Part shown: piece after piece, positions 1 through 9,868 of the stretch
Numbering within the stretch: the stretch's first letter is position 1
Layout of the letters: every line of letters begins with the position of its first letter
Assembly (NCBI GenBank): GCA_903873415.1
Contig: CAIQOK010000021.1
Location: 62,001 to 126,000, forward strand
Source of the DNA: an uncultured Verrucomicrobiota bacterium
GTDB lineage: Bacteria > Verrucomicrobiota > Verrucomicrobiia > Limisphaerales > CAIQOK01
DNA length: 64,000 nt
Direction of reading: 5' to 3'
Made by a program: the position numbers and the translations under genes
Notes under the pieces: model-generated
The model's input: only the letters and a program-made list of their open reading frames with translations
What the model was told of the DNA's origin: nothing
The model's database searches: none

Positions 1-299
1 GCGGTGCGGCTGAGCCCGGCGCGGCCCCGGCCCCAGCCCCGGAAGGCACACCGGCCAGCGTGGTGAATTCCAACGAGGTGTCCACGATCACCCTGACCTG
101 CCGAGCCATTGACCTGAGCAGCCAGATTCCCGATGCGAACCAGACGATCATTTACACCCTGCAGAGCGAGTTAAAGGGGAGCACGAATTGGTTCGATGCG
201 GACAAGACGGAGTTGGATGGTCAAATCGTGCAGGATCCAAACACCTCGACCTTTACGTTCGGCGTGAAAGTCGTTCTAAAGCGGCCGCTCAAACTGTAG
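1..299 (+). CDS. Pilus assembly protein (PilM/PilN-like), C-terminal fragment
   Basis: The reading frame is open from the window edge (in frame from position 3) to a TAG at 297-299, so this is the end of a longer gene. The visible 98 residues begin with an Ala/Pro-rich linker, followed by a compact alpha/beta-like segment with the phrases TLTCRAIDL and TFGVKVVLK. The next three genes match the Akkermansia Amuc_1100, 1099 and 1098 order, so this position corresponds to the Amuc_1101 (PilM-like) gene. The assignment therefore rests mainly on gene order and only weakly on sequence. The next gene starts one base after the stop, which implies translational coupling. The rest of the protein lies outside the window. 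Confidence 0.55.
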   Translation, partial: GAAEPGAAPAPAPEGTPASVVNSNEVSTITLTCRAIDLSSQIPDANQTIIYTLQSELKGSTNWFDADKTELDGQIVQDPNTSTFTFGVKVVLKRPLKL

Positions 300-300
300 T

Positions 301-1284
301 ATGCCCTGGATAAAACGTAATCTTCTCTTCCTGATAGGGGCCGTGGTGGCTGTCATACTGCTCGGCTTGGGAGGCTGGTATCTCTACGCCAAGTCCGAAT
401 TGAACAGCGCCAATCTCGAGGAGCTTAATAAAGCCTATGCGGAGCTGGAGCGGATTGCTGGCCTCAACCCCAACCCGGGCAACTCCAAGACGGACAACAT
501 CGCTCTGGCCAAGGAGCAGCAGGCACGGGTGCGCGATCAGATACGAAAAGTGGGCCGCTTCTTCACGCCTATCCCCCCGATCCCGGCGGGAGCAAATGTC
601 ACCAGTGAGGCTTTTTCAGCCGCCCTTCGACGCACGGTCGTGGAGTTGGTCAGTCAAGCCGGCATGGCCAGTGTCGGTCTTCCCCCGAAAAACGCCACCA
701 CAGGCGCGTCCTACAACTTCTCCTTCGACGCCCAGCGTAATCTCGTCAAGTTTGCCTCCGGCAGCCTGCCCGCTCTGTCCAGTCAGTTGGGTGAAATCAG
801 AACCATTTGCGGTGTTCTCTATGCAGCCCGTATCAATTCGTTGGACGGCATCCGGCGCGAGCGTGTTTCCACGGATGATTCCAGCGGGGCCGCCACGGAT
901 TATCTCGATGGCCAGTCGGTGACCAACGAGCTGGGGGTTTTAACGCCTTATGAAGTGACGTTTCGTTGCTTCAGTCCGGAGTTGGCCGGCGTCCTTGGGG
1001 GATTGGCCAGCGACCCGCACGGATTGCTGGTGAAAACAATCAATGTGGAACCGGCTCCGCCAAGTTCGGCGCCTGCATCGGATGCTTCCGGAGCGATGGG
1101 GGCCTATAGCCAAGGCTTTGCGGGTTCGCGTTACTTTCCGGGCGGGGGCAATCCCTATGCCGCGGCGGCGGCACCAAGCGGGGTTCCGGCCGTTGGGGCT
1201 GGTGGGTTACCGATCCTTTTGGATGAAAAGCCTCTGAAAGTCACCATGGTGGTTAACGTGCTGAAATTGCAGCCCAGGAAATAA
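301..1284 (+). CDS. Amuc_1100-like inner-membrane pilus biogenesis protein
   Basis: A 327-residue protein with a short basic N-terminus, one transmembrane helix at about residues 8-28 (core ending GGWYLYA), a helical stretch and then a mixed alpha/beta region. This is the layout of PilO/GspM-type platform proteins and of Akkermansia Amuc_1100, which is about the same length. The C-terminal third has an Ala/Pro/Ser-rich insert at about residues 250-300. The ATG at 301 follows the previous stop by one base and the next gene begins immediately after this stop, so the four genes form one operon. It most likely links the cytoplasmic PilM-like protein to the secretin across the periplasm. Family membership is by architecture and gene order; a homology search was not possible. 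Confidence 0.7.
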   Translation: MPWIKRNLLFLIGAVVAVILLGLGGWYLYAKSELNSANLEELNKAYAELERIAGLNPNPGNSKTDNIALAKEQQARVRDQIRKVGRFFTPIPPIPAGANVTSEAFSAALRRTVVELVSQAGMASVGLPPKNATTGASYNFSFDAQRNLVKFASGSLPALSSQLGEIRTICGVLYAARINSLDGIRRERVSTDDSSGAATDYLDGQSVTNELGVLTPYEVTFRCFSPELAGVLGGLASDPHGLLVKTINVEPAPPSSAPASDASGAMGAYSQGFAGSRYFPGGGNPYAAAAAPSGVPAVGAGGLPILLDEKPLKVTMVVNVLKLQPRK

Positions 1285-2073
1285 ATGCAGTTCCTAAAGA
1301 AAAATTACGAAAAGGTTCTGCTCGGCTTGGTGCTGGTAGGACTTGTGGTGTCGGTGGGCTTTCTGGTGGTGCTCGTCTCCAAGGAAAAAGAGGCACAGGA
1401 AGAGCGCCGGACCAAGATTTTCAACCGCCCGGTCAAGCCTATTGAAGCGGCGGACACCACCGCTCTGGAAGCGCTGCTGGCCAAAGCCGATTCTCCTTTG
1501 GCCCTCGATTTGTCGAGTAGCAACAAGGTGTTCAATCCGGTGCGCTGGCAAAAGGACGCCAATGGAAAGCCGTTGCGTAACCCGGCGGGCAGCGAGTTAC
1601 GCAACCTGCAGGTAGTTAAAATTTCTCCGCTCTACTTTGTGCTTACTTTGGATTCCGTGAGCGTTTCCGATTCCGGGGTCCGCTATGTGCTGGGGTTGGA
1701 CCAGCAGAGCAAGGCCCGCGCGGGCAAGCGTCAGTATTACGTGTCCAAGGGCGATAAAAAGGATCTCTTTTCTGTGGTCGAGGTGCGGGGACCCGCTGAG
1801 AACCCCACGGCCCTGGTGCTGGAATTGACCGATTCGGGTGAACGCGTGTCCATCGCGAAGGAACATCCCTTCCGACGTGTTGACGGATACATGGCCGATC
1901 TAAAATACCCCCCCGAGAACCGCTCGTTTTTGGCCCGTCGCACGGGAGCCACCCTTTCTTTTGGCGGCAGCGAATATAATCTCGTTGCCATCACGGAGGA
2001 TGAAGTTGTATTGTCCGCGCCATCAGGAAAAAAAACGTCGATAAAGTCCCTAGCCGGGCTTGAAACGCGTTAG
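1285..2073 (+). CDS. Amuc_1099-like inner-membrane pilus biogenesis protein
   Basis: A 262-residue protein with one N-terminal transmembrane helix at about residues 9-31 and a periplasmic remainder. The C-terminal half carries a short beta-rich domain around KTSIKSLAG that resembles PilP-like secretin-docking domains. Its ATG abuts the TAA of the preceding gene (zero spacing), and it is followed after 22 bases by the secretin. The operon position equals Amuc_1099 in Akkermansia. The likely role is a periplasmic bridge between the inner-membrane platform and the secretin; this is inference from context. Confidence 0.65.
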   Translation: MQFLKKNYEKVLLGLVLVGLVVSVGFLVVLVSKEKEAQEERRTKIFNRPVKPIEAADTTALEALLAKADSPLALDLSSSNKVFNPVRWQKDANGKPLRNPAGSELRNLQVVKISPLYFVLTLDSVSVSDSGVRYVLGLDQQSKARAGKRQYYVSKGDKKDLFSVVEVRGPAENPTALVLELTDSGERVSIAKEHPFRRVDGYMADLKYPPENRSFLARRTGATLSFGGSEYNLVAITEDEVVLSAPSGKKTSIKSLAGLETR

Positions 2074-2095
2074 AGACTTATTTACGCAACCGATC

Positions 2096-5023
2096 ATGAC
2101 TAAAGCAGCCAATCATTCCTTTCGCTTAATGCTCCTGCTGGCGGCCTCTCCGCTGCTGCCGGGCGCGTCGACCACGGCTTTGGGCCAGGCAGACGTCGAT
2201 CTCGCTGTTCAGCAAGCCCTTCACCGCCAAGCCGACCGCGTCACGCTTCGGGAGAAGCTCAATGAGGCGTCGGCCGCTTCCCAGCGGCATGAGCTGCCCA
2301 CGGCCGCCAAGCTATATGATGATGCCTGGAAATTAGTGGAAGGCATTGGGTCGGGAGTTGAGGCTGAGAAAGCCCGGACATTGGCCGGCTTGTCCAGTGC
2401 GCGGCTTGAATTGGCGCGTGCGGCCCAAAGCCGCGGCGACCTGCGCGAGGCCGACACCCAGATCAAGGATTTGCTGCGGGTGGCCCCGAAAAACTCCGCA
2501 GCCCAAGCCTTCAAACGCGAGAACGACAAGCAGCTTGTGGCCAAGCGCCGCCTGATGCCCGAGGTCGCCGTGCAGGAGCAACTGCCTGCGATCGCCAAGG
2601 ATAAAGACGCCGCGTTCGCCCTAGTGCAGAGCGCACGTGTCCTTTTTCAAGCCGGTAAATTGGATGAGGCGGATGTAAAGATTAGAGAGGCGCTAAAGCT
2701 TGATGCCGGCAATCAAGCCGCCACTTACTACGCCAGCCTCATCAATCAGGAAAGGGAACGTCGTTCCACCGAGAAACGGAATCTTTCTTCGCAGAAAATG
2801 ATGGTGCAGGTCGAAGACGCTTGGAGCGAATCCAACAAGCGATCCTCCTTTCAGGTGCCAAATCCGATGGCACATACCAATCTGATCTACACCAGCACGG
2901 GGCGTCAGGCCATTATGAACAAGCTGGACCGCATTCATCTGGATACCGTGATGTTTGACGGACTTCCCTTGCCGGAGGTTATTCGTAATCTTAGCGAGGA
3001 AGCCAGAAAGCGCGATCCAGAGCACAAGGGAATTAATTTTCTTATTCATGGAAATCAAGAGGGCGGAGTTAGTTATTCAGCCAACTACTCCACATCGCCC
3101 TTGGGCGGCGGCGTCACCAGCGGAACCGGTGGTGCGGGTGGTGTCGGTGGTGCGGGCGGCGGTGGTATAAGTGGAGGCGCCGGCGGGGCAGGCGGTCTGG
3201 CTGGTGTGGCGGGTTCCCGTTATGGTGGCGGATTCCCGGCTCCAATCGGCGCCGCTGGTCAGCCCGCTCTCGATCCTGCCACAGGTTTGCCGGTGGCCCA
3301 GGCTGCCGCTCCCGTGGAGGTTGATATCAACACGGTTTCCATCAAACTCAATCCTGCTTTGACAGACCTGCGCCTGGCCGATGTGCTTGAGGCGATTATC
3401 AAGGTGGCGGATAAACCCCTGAAGTATTCAATCGAAGATTACGCTGTTATTTTCTCGCTCCGTGAGGCGGAGACCCCCCCCTTGTTCATGCGGAAGTTCA
3501 AGGTGGATCCTAACACCTTCTATCAAGGCTTGGAGAGCGTGAGCAGCATTGATCCTTCCGGTGGTGGGAGCAGCGGAAGTGGTGGCAGCAGTGGGGGGGG
3601 AGGCGGCGGAGGCGGAAGCCGTGGCGGTGGCGGCGGGAGTTCCGGCGGCAGTTCCGGCGGACAAGGTGGTAGTTCGGGCGGAGGACTCATTCCCAGGGTG
3701 AGTGTCACGGGCGGGAGCATCGGGGGCCAGGGCGGCGGCGGTGGCTCGGCAGGTGGTCAGGGTGGCGGCGGTCAGTCCGGCAACGGTCTTCACTTTATCA
3801 CCAGCAAATTCAATGTCCAATCAGTGCAGGTAGAGGTGATTAACTTCTTCCGCTCTGTCGGGGTCGACCTGACTCCGCCGAAGAACGTGTTTTTCAACGA
3901 CCGCCAAGGAACACTGCTGGTGCGGGCCACTTCTCAGGAGCTGGATATTATTGAGGCGGCCATAGAAACTCTTAATATCGCGCCGCCGCAGGTGAACATT
4001 AAAGCCAAGTTTGTGGAGGTTTCGCAAAACGACAGCCGCGCCATGGGTTTTGACTGGTATCTGGGCAATGTTCTGGCGGCCGGAGGTAAAGTAGCCGGTT
4101 CGGGCGGCACCCAGCCCTCATTCAACGGAAGCTCTACCGCGGCAAATCCGGAAGGGACTTTTCCTGGAAGCCAAAACTTTGGGACCGCAATTCCGGCCAG
4201 TGCTTCCGACGGCCTGATGACCAGCGGCCTGCGCAATTCGGCCAACGCTCCTTCTCTGGCAAGTGTGACCGGCATTCTTACCGATCCCCAATTCAAAATG
4301 GTCTTGCATGCTCTGGAGCAGCGCGACGGATCAGACCTTCTCAATGAAGGCCAGGTGACCACTCTAAGCGGGCGCCAAGCTCAGATTCAGACAATCGACC
4401 TTCAAACTATTGTCACCGGGACAAGCACCCAGCAGACCTCCTCCAGCGGTGCGGCCAATCAGACAACAGGCGGCGGACTTGCCGGAGGCGGGGCGGCGAT
4501 CGGATCAACGATTGATTATCCCACCACGCAGATTCCGTTCGGCCCGGTTCTGGACGTAGTCCCTTATGTGTGCGCCGATGGTTACACCATTCAGATGACT
4601 CTGATCCCCACCGTTACTCAGTTTGTGGGTTATGATAACCCCGGCCAGTTTGTGCCTCAGGCTCAGTCGGTAGGCGGCTCTGTTGGTATCCCCCTCACGG
4701 CCGTGCTGCCTCTCCCCCGTATCCGTGTGCGCCAGGTCACCACCAGCGCCATTGTCTGGGATGGTCAGACGATTGTCTTGGGTGGACTGATCAGCGAGGA
4801 CGTCAGCCGCGTGAAAGATAAGATCCCGTTTCTTGGCGATATCCCTTGGATCGGCGGTCTTTTCCGCAGCGAATCCAATGTGACTGCCAAGAAGAATCTG
4901 GTGATCTTTGTCACTCCCACCATCATTGACCCTGCGGGCAACCGCTCGCACGGCGAGGAAGATTTGCCTTTCGCACAGCCTGCCGTGCCTGCGCTGGCCA
5001 AGCCGGTTTCATACAAACCCTGA
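2096..5023 (+). CDS. Secretin (type II/III secretion and type IV pilus, Amuc_1098-like)
   Basis: Outer-membrane gated channel for pili or secreted substrates. The ATG at 2096 (975 residues) gives a good signal peptide; a longer reading from a TTG at 2060 would overlap the previous gene and is less likely. Order of parts: signal peptide (1-30), helical TPR-like region (about 40-230), first secretin N-type domain (about 270-330), glycine-rich insert (about 335-380), second N-type domain (about 400-480), a second very Gly/Ser-rich stretch (about 486-565), a third N-type domain, then the secretin core from about residue 630. The core shows the family signatures IVLGGLISE and a KIPFLGDIPWIGGLFR-like region, followed by LVIFVTPTII. 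The protein is longer than typical PilQ/GspD (about 650-750) because of the Gly-rich linkers. Confidence 0.93.
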   Translation: MTKAANHSFRLMLLLAASPLLPGASTTALGQADVDLAVQQALHRQADRVTLREKLNEASAASQRHELPTAAKLYDDAWKLVEGIGSGVEAEKARTLAGLSSARLELARAAQSRGDLREADTQIKDLLRVAPKNSAAQAFKRENDKQLVAKRRLMPEVAVQEQLPAIAKDKDAAFALVQSARVLFQAGKLDEADVKIREALKLDAGNQAATYYASLINQERERRSTEKRNLSSQKMMVQVEDAWSESNKRSSFQVPNPMAHTNLIYTSTGRQAIMNKLDRIHLDTVMFDGLPLPEVIRNLSEEARKRDPEHKGINFLIHGNQEGGVSYSANYSTSPLGGGVTSGTGGAGGVGGAGGGGISGGAGGAGGLAGVAGSRYGGGFPAPIGAAGQPALDPATGLPVAQAAAPVEVDINTVSIKLNPALTDLRLADVLEAIIKVADKPLKYSIEDYAVIFSLREAETPPLFMRKFKVDPNTFYQGLESVSSIDPSGGGSSGSGGSSGGGGGGGGSRGGGGGSSGGSSGGQGGSSGGGLIPRVSVTGGSIGGQGGGGGSAGGQGGGGQSGNGLHFITSKFNVQSVQVEVINFFRSVGVDLTPPKNVFFNDRQGTLLVRATSQELDIIEAAIETLNIAPPQVNIKAKFVEVSQNDSRAMGFDWYLGNVLAAGGKVAGSGGTQPSFNGSSTAANPEGTFPGSQNFGTAIPASASDGLMTSGLRNSANAPSLASVTGILTDPQFKMVLHALEQRDGSDLLNEGQVTTLSGRQAQIQTIDLQTIVTGTSTQQTSSSGAANQTTGGGLAGGGAAIGSTIDYPTTQIPFGPVLDVVPYVCADGYTIQMTLIPTVTQFVGYDNPGQFVPQAQSVGGSVGIPLTAVLPLPRIRVRQVTTSAIVWDGQTIVLGGLISEDVSRVKDKIPFLGDIPWIGGLFRSESNVTAKKNLVIFVTPTIIDPAGNRSHGEEDLPFAQPAVPALAKPVSYKP

Positions 5024-5133
5024 GAGTTACCGGATTCACCCGGCGCAATGGATGATTTGGATTCAAACTGTCGTTTGAGTCGCAGTTCCGACGGAGCCTG
5101 TTCGGGTTTGACGGGTGGGTTTAGAGTGGATCG

Positions 5134-7542
5134 ATGATAATAGAACGACTTATGTCACTGCTTTGCATTTTGCGGAAAAGTCTTTGTGGCTTCGGCTTGT
5201 CAGCCCTTGCTGCCACGGCGGTTGTGGCCCAGACAAACCCTGGGCCTTTGGGGGCAGAGTATGCTTTGGCCGGCATCCGTGCCGGCGACCAGGTCCATCC
5301 TTCAATCGCCCTTAATTCGTCCGGCGGCGTGCTGGTATGGGAAGACAATTCATTGGGGGGCGAGGGTTTATCTGTGGGGGCGATGCGGATAGGACCGGAT
5401 CTTTCAGGCTCACTGTCGGCTTTCCGGGTCAACCAGGCAGGGTCGGGCGAACATGAGGCTCCCAAGGTGGCTTTGCTTTCAAATCAGAGTGCGGCTTTTG
5501 TATGGCAGGGCGGCCGGCATGGCCTGGCGCACGTATGGCAGGGCGGCCGGCATGGCCTGGCGCACATCTTCACCCGGATACTTGCCACGAATAATGTTTG
5601 GTTAACTGGCGATCTGATGGCGAGCGGACCGACCAACAGATTTCAGAAAAACCCCGCGGTTGCGGCCTTGTCCGGCGGTAATTTCGTGGTTGCATGGGAA
5701 AGCTGGAATCAGGCCGGCTCGAACAGCATGTGTGATGTCTATGCTCAGATCTTTAACCCGACTGGAGCCAAGGTGGGCGCAGCATTCTTGGTCAATGAAT
5801 TTGTAGCTTACAATCAACGCTCTCCCGCAGTAGTCGGCCTGAGCAATGGCGGTTTTGTCGTAACCTGGGTTTCCGAGCAGCAGAACCGGACCGATTCCGA
5901 CCTTGGCCTTCCGAGTACGGATGTCTTCGGCCGTCTGTTCAACGCTTCCGGCGCAGCCCTCAGCTCTGAGTTCATGGTCAATGTGGCGGCCAATCCTTGC
6001 TCCAGCCCCAGTGTCGCAGCTGTTACCAGCGGCGGCTTCTTGGTCTCATGGAGCGAAAAAGATGTTGTTGACCAGAACAACAAGTTGGATGTTTACGCCC
6101 GCTCTTTCTTCCCGAATCCAACTAACGATCTCATCATGGTCCGCGGTTCCGTTCAGCGGGTGAATACGCAGTTGTATGGCGACCAATATGATTCACATTT
6201 GTCCGGTTCGGGCGACAAGTTTCTGGCTATCTGGACCAGCGTGAATCAGGACGGATCCGGTGACGGGGTCTATGGCCAGTTTTTAAACAGCGATGCGAGC
6301 CCTAGTGGAGGTGAATTTCATGTTAACTTAACCACAAAATTAGATCAGACACAGCCGGCGATCGCCACCGACGGCTTGGGTCGCAATCTGGTTGTCTGGT
6401 CTAGCATGATGGGCACGACTTCAGGGGTTGCCAGTTTGGGCCGGAAGATGGATCTCTACGCCCAGCGTTACGCCGATCCGATGCAGACTCTGGCAGCGCC
6501 CGCTGCACCCACGGTGGTCTCGACCGTCAGCGCACTGAGTGTAAGTTGGGCGCCTGTCATGGGGCTGAATGTTTCCAACTACGATGTTTATGTGGACGGT
6601 GCAACCAACGCGCCCATAAGTGTCAGTGGAACATCTTGGGCGATTACTGGATTGCCTCTGGGCAGCAACCACCGATTCCAAATCGATTACGTAGTTACCG
6701 ATGGACGGCATTCACTTATCTCCGCGGCCACTTCAGGGACCACCTCGACCAAGGCGGCAACCAACGGTAACAGCGTTGTTATTGGGCTGCCTCCCGGTAA
6801 GACGGATTCCCACGAAGTGGACTTGCTCCCTCCCCCCTCCAAACCGGGCTCAGGCTCTGCCCTCCTCCCATTCGCCGCTGTTGCAGGGAGCTACAACGGA
6901 CTTTTCTTTGACCAGACAAACGTATCCACGAGCCGATCCGGCTTGATTGGTGCCGTTGTTAGTCCGAAGGGTTCTTATACCGCCAAGCTCCAGTTGGCTG
7001 GTCAGAGCTACTCTGTTGCAGGTCAGTTCAGCAGTTTAGGACAGGCAACAAACCACATCGTTCGCTCAGGCCAACCAACCCTGGAGCTCGGCTTGCAGTT
7101 GGATATGTTCGGCGGCGATCAGATCACCGGTGCTCTTATGGATGGGGCTGGATCGGCAGCAGTGAGGGCGGATCGTGCTGTTTACTGCTCCACCAATGTG
7201 GTGCCATCATCGATCGTAGGGAAATACACAATTATCCTCCCCGGTCCCACCGGTAACGGTATCGCCACGCTGGTTGTCGACCAGCAAGGTAAGGTGGCCT
7301 GGAGCGGAACCCTAGCCGATGGTAGCGCGGTTTCCCAGATAACAACCCTCTCGAAGGCCAATTACTGGCCCCTTTATTCCTCCCTGTATTCCGGGAAAGG
7401 TTTTGTTCTGGGTTGGATGCAGATGAACGGCAGCGTCACGGGGCCCTTTGTATGGACTAAACCGGCCATGGCTGGAGCAGCCTATCTTCCCGCGGGATTT
7501 ACCAATCAGGCCGTGGTGGTGGGCGCCCATTCCGGGCTGTAA
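5134..7542 (+). CDS. Large secreted protein with VYGQ-type repeats, Fn3 domain and shared C-terminal domain
   Basis: An 802-residue exported protein with an N-terminal signal peptide ending near VVAQT. Residues about 50-440 hold repeats of the kind FVVAWES...DVYAQIFN...FLVN, roughly 50-70 residues apart, likely a beta-propeller or beta-sandwich array. A fibronectin type III-like domain lies at about 450-540 (SVSWAPVMGLNVSNYDVYV). Residues about 590-800 form a domain also found in the protein encoded at 9869-13750. A perfect 33-bp tandem duplication at 5500-5565 repeats eleven residues (VWQGGRHGLAH twice). It starts 110 bases after the secretin. The function is not recognised; an adhesin or surface protein is plausible. 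An in-frame ATG at 5152 would give a shorter signal peptide. Confidence 0.8.
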   Translation: MIIERLMSLLCILRKSLCGFGLSALAATAVVAQTNPGPLGAEYALAGIRAGDQVHPSIALNSSGGVLVWEDNSLGGEGLSVGAMRIGPDLSGSLSAFRVNQAGSGEHEAPKVALLSNQSAAFVWQGGRHGLAHVWQGGRHGLAHIFTRILATNNVWLTGDLMASGPTNRFQKNPAVAALSGGNFVVAWESWNQAGSNSMCDVYAQIFNPTGAKVGAAFLVNEFVAYNQRSPAVVGLSNGGFVVTWVSEQQNRTDSDLGLPSTDVFGRLFNASGAALSSEFMVNVAANPCSSPSVAAVTSGGFLVSWSEKDVVDQNNKLDVYARSFFPNPTNDLIMVRGSVQRVNTQLYGDQYDSHLSGSGDKFLAIWTSVNQDGSGDGVYGQFLNSDASPSGGEFHVNLTTKLDQTQPAIATDGLGRNLVVWSSMMGTTSGVASLGRKMDLYAQRYADPMQTLAAPAAPTVVSTVSALSVSWAPVMGLNVSNYDVYVDGATNAPISVSGTSWAITGLPLGSNHRFQIDYVVTDGRHSLISAATSGTTSTKAATNGNSVVIGLPPGKTDSHEVDLLPPPSKPGSGSALLPFAAVAGSYNGLFFDQTNVSTSRSGLIGAVVSPKGSYTAKLQLAGQSYSVAGQFSSLGQATNHIVRSGQPTLELGLQLDMFGGDQITGALMDGAGSAAVRADRAVYCSTNVVPSSIVGKYTIILPGPTGNGIATLVVDQQGKVAWSGTLADGSAVSQITTLSKANYWPLYSSLYSGKGFVLGWMQMNGSVTGPFVWTKPAMAGAAYLPAGFTNQAVVVGAHSGL
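5500..5565 (+). repeat. Perfect 33-bp tandem duplication inside a coding region
   Basis: Two identical 33-base units at 5500-5532 and 5533-5565, each beginning gtatggcagggcggc. They are in frame and encode VWQGGRHGLAH twice. Exact identity points to a very recent slippage or duplication event, or to an assembly artefact. Confidence 0.97.
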
Positions 7543-7570
7543 GAAGCTGTGAACTGACAGGAAAATTTCT

Positions 7571-9838
7571 ATGTTGCGATACGTTAAACAAGCCGGGTTG
7601 ATCGGGTTGCTGGCCGCCGTGGCGCAAACCGCCTCAGCTTTCTCCTTGGGCGGCCCCATCGCGAACGGTGCTGACTCTTATCAATTGCCGGTTATTGGCT
7701 ACGGATTGCCCGGCGACATCAATGCTCCCAAGAATATAGGAGAGGGTTACCGTCGCAACACGCCGGTGATGTATTATTCGTTCGACAAGAGTTTTTTAAC
7801 CTTCTTCGGATCGAACGGTGTCGCCGCTGTCGATGGCGCCTACGCCATCCTCAACGGTCTTACCAACGTATCCTCATACAGTTCAGACTTGTTTGCCGAA
7901 TTCCCACTTGAGACACGCCGCTTGAATTATACGGCCCAAGCCCTCAATCTTCTCGATTTGCGTTCGGCCACTCTTCACCTCATGGTGGAGCAGTTGGGCC
8001 TCACCGAACCTGTCCGCCGGATTTGGAATATTCATGACCGTGACCCCGGAACGGAATGTCCTTTTACCGCAACCTATAAAATCGTTAAGCGCAACTTGGA
8101 TCCAATAGCCAGCGCCTTGAACCAACAGCAATACTCCAGTTATGTGAATGGAACTCTCTACAGCTACCAGATTTACGAGTTCTGCAGCGGGCCGACGACA
8201 CTAGCCGATGCCGTTGAGTTTTCAGTGGATCCTTTGGCCAACCAATACTCGTCGGTGGCAGATCGGTTTCTCTCGTATGGCACGTTCTACACTGGGCTTA
8301 CGAGAGATGACGTGGGTGGCCTGCGCCATTTGCTGCGCGCCAAGAATTACAATGTGGAGGAGGCTGGTTCCGGGACTTTCCAGTTTGTGACCAATGCGAC
8401 ACCCCAGGTTTTGAGAACCTCTGATTACGGCGCACTCCTCGCTGCCTCGAAGACGAACACGGCCGCGCAGCTTCAAGCCCTCTTCCCGGGACTTGTTGTT
8501 TTGGATAATGATCAGCTGGCAAACCCGCCTTATAAGCTCTCTGTCACAACCAACTTTATTTATACCTTTAAGGGCTTCAGCTATTCCAAATCAGTGGTCC
8601 TCACCACCAACTTCGTTCTGGTATACGATCATACCTTTGGCAATGTTCTTCCCTACAAGACCAACTCCTCCTCCGTAGTAACCTATCAGACCATTACCTA
8701 TGGCGCCGAGCCGACAGCGCCCGTCGGCAGCCCTAGCCACCTCAAAGTCAAATACAATACTGTCAAGCTCAACAACGTTCCTTCGGGTGATTTCATTCTT
8801 CTTGATGCAGCCACCTGTGCCTCTCCCCACATTATCGCTCAGCTGAGCTCCGTCACCGCGGTGACAAACCCCATTGCAGGTCCACTTGTAACACTGTCGG
8901 GTGATCCACCTACAAACGGCTTTTCCGGCCAGATTTATACCAACCTCTTCAATTCTTCGAGCGGAGCGAGTGGATCTTTTTATGTCACTTATTTTACGAA
9001 CCACCAGCTCCTTGTATACAATGTGACCTGTCCCACAAACACAGTGGCCATGCGCCAGGGCATCGAACGAATCCAGTTTGTCCGTCGGGATTTCGACTCC
9101 CTTATTGGCTCCTTCTTTTACTCGGTCACCAATGATTATCCTCTTTACGCGTTGAAAAACAACGCGGTCCAATCACAGCAGATCCGCCGGGTCGTATCAG
9201 CCCCCGATTTTCTCTTTACAGCGACGGATGAGGACAGCGCAAATAATATCGCTACCCGCTCGATAAGTTTCAATCAGAACAATATCGGCGCAGGGCTTGC
9301 CGGACCTGGAACTATCGATCCGGGCACCGTTTTTAACATCAACAAATCCCCCTATCTCGGGAATTCTTGGGGTATTCCCACGAATTATTCCAGGGTTATC
9401 GGGAATGAATCCACCCAGTCTTCCACCAACGCGCACTGGGGTTCCTTCGACGGAACGACCAATGATCCCGTGGTTTATCCCAATGGCACCAGCCTTGCCT
9501 CTCTGGAGAACATGCTGCTTATCCAGATCTCCCCAGCCTCTCTTCCCGATGCTGTGAACGGCACCCTTTACCTCAGCACACTGACTGTCAACGGCGGTGT
9601 GGCGCCCTATACTTGGTCACTCAGCCCGGGGTCGGCCGGACTTCCCGGTGGTTTGCAACTCAATCCAGACTCCACCGGATTGACCTGCGACCTGTCCAGC
9701 GTATTCACCGCGGATGGAACACTCTCGGTGAACGATTTGCTTCCTGCCACCTACGATTTTAGCATTCGCGTTTTGGATTCCACCTCGAGGTTCGTGGATA
9801 TTCCCTACTCCCTCACCGTGGGAGCATCCACTCCTTAA
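7571..9838 (+). CDS. Large secreted protein with C-terminal putative Ig-like domain
   Basis: A 755-residue protein with a signal peptide ending around ASAFS. It begins 28 bases after the previous gene, with an AGGA box upstream of the ATG. The body is rich in Asn, Thr, Ser, Tyr and Val, as expected for an extracellular beta-rich protein, with no recognised catalytic motif. The last 95 residues (GTLYLSTLTVNGGVAPYTWS... ending YSLTVGAS) look like a putative-Ig (He_PIG-like) domain. It lies between two other giant secreted proteins and downstream of the secretin, so a surface or matrix role, possibly linked to the pilus machinery, is the best inference. Only the exported nature and the C-terminal domain are supported. 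Confidence 0.78.
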   Translation: MLRYVKQAGLIGLLAAVAQTASAFSLGGPIANGADSYQLPVIGYGLPGDINAPKNIGEGYRRNTPVMYYSFDKSFLTFFGSNGVAAVDGAYAILNGLTNVSSYSSDLFAEFPLETRRLNYTAQALNLLDLRSATLHLMVEQLGLTEPVRRIWNIHDRDPGTECPFTATYKIVKRNLDPIASALNQQQYSSYVNGTLYSYQIYEFCSGPTTLADAVEFSVDPLANQYSSVADRFLSYGTFYTGLTRDDVGGLRHLLRAKNYNVEEAGSGTFQFVTNATPQVLRTSDYGALLAASKTNTAAQLQALFPGLVVLDNDQLANPPYKLSVTTNFIYTFKGFSYSKSVVLTTNFVLVYDHTFGNVLPYKTNSSSVVTYQTITYGAEPTAPVGSPSHLKVKYNTVKLNNVPSGDFILLDAATCASPHIIAQLSSVTAVTNPIAGPLVTLSGDPPTNGFSGQIYTNLFNSSSGASGSFYVTYFTNHQLLVYNVTCPTNTVAMRQGIERIQFVRRDFDSLIGSFFYSVTNDYPLYALKNNAVQSQQIRRVVSAPDFLFTATDEDSANNIATRSISFNQNNIGAGLAGPGTIDPGTVFNINKSPYLGNSWGIPTNYSRVIGNESTQSSTNAHWGSFDGTTNDPVVYPNGTSLASLENMLLIQISPASLPDAVNGTLYLSTLTVNGGVAPYTWSLSPGSAGLPGGLQLNPDSTGLTCDLSSVFTADGTLSVNDLLPATYDFSIRVLDSTSRFVDIPYSLTVGASTP

Positions 9839-9868
9839 CCGCCGACCGGTTTTCTATCCCCTGAAATT

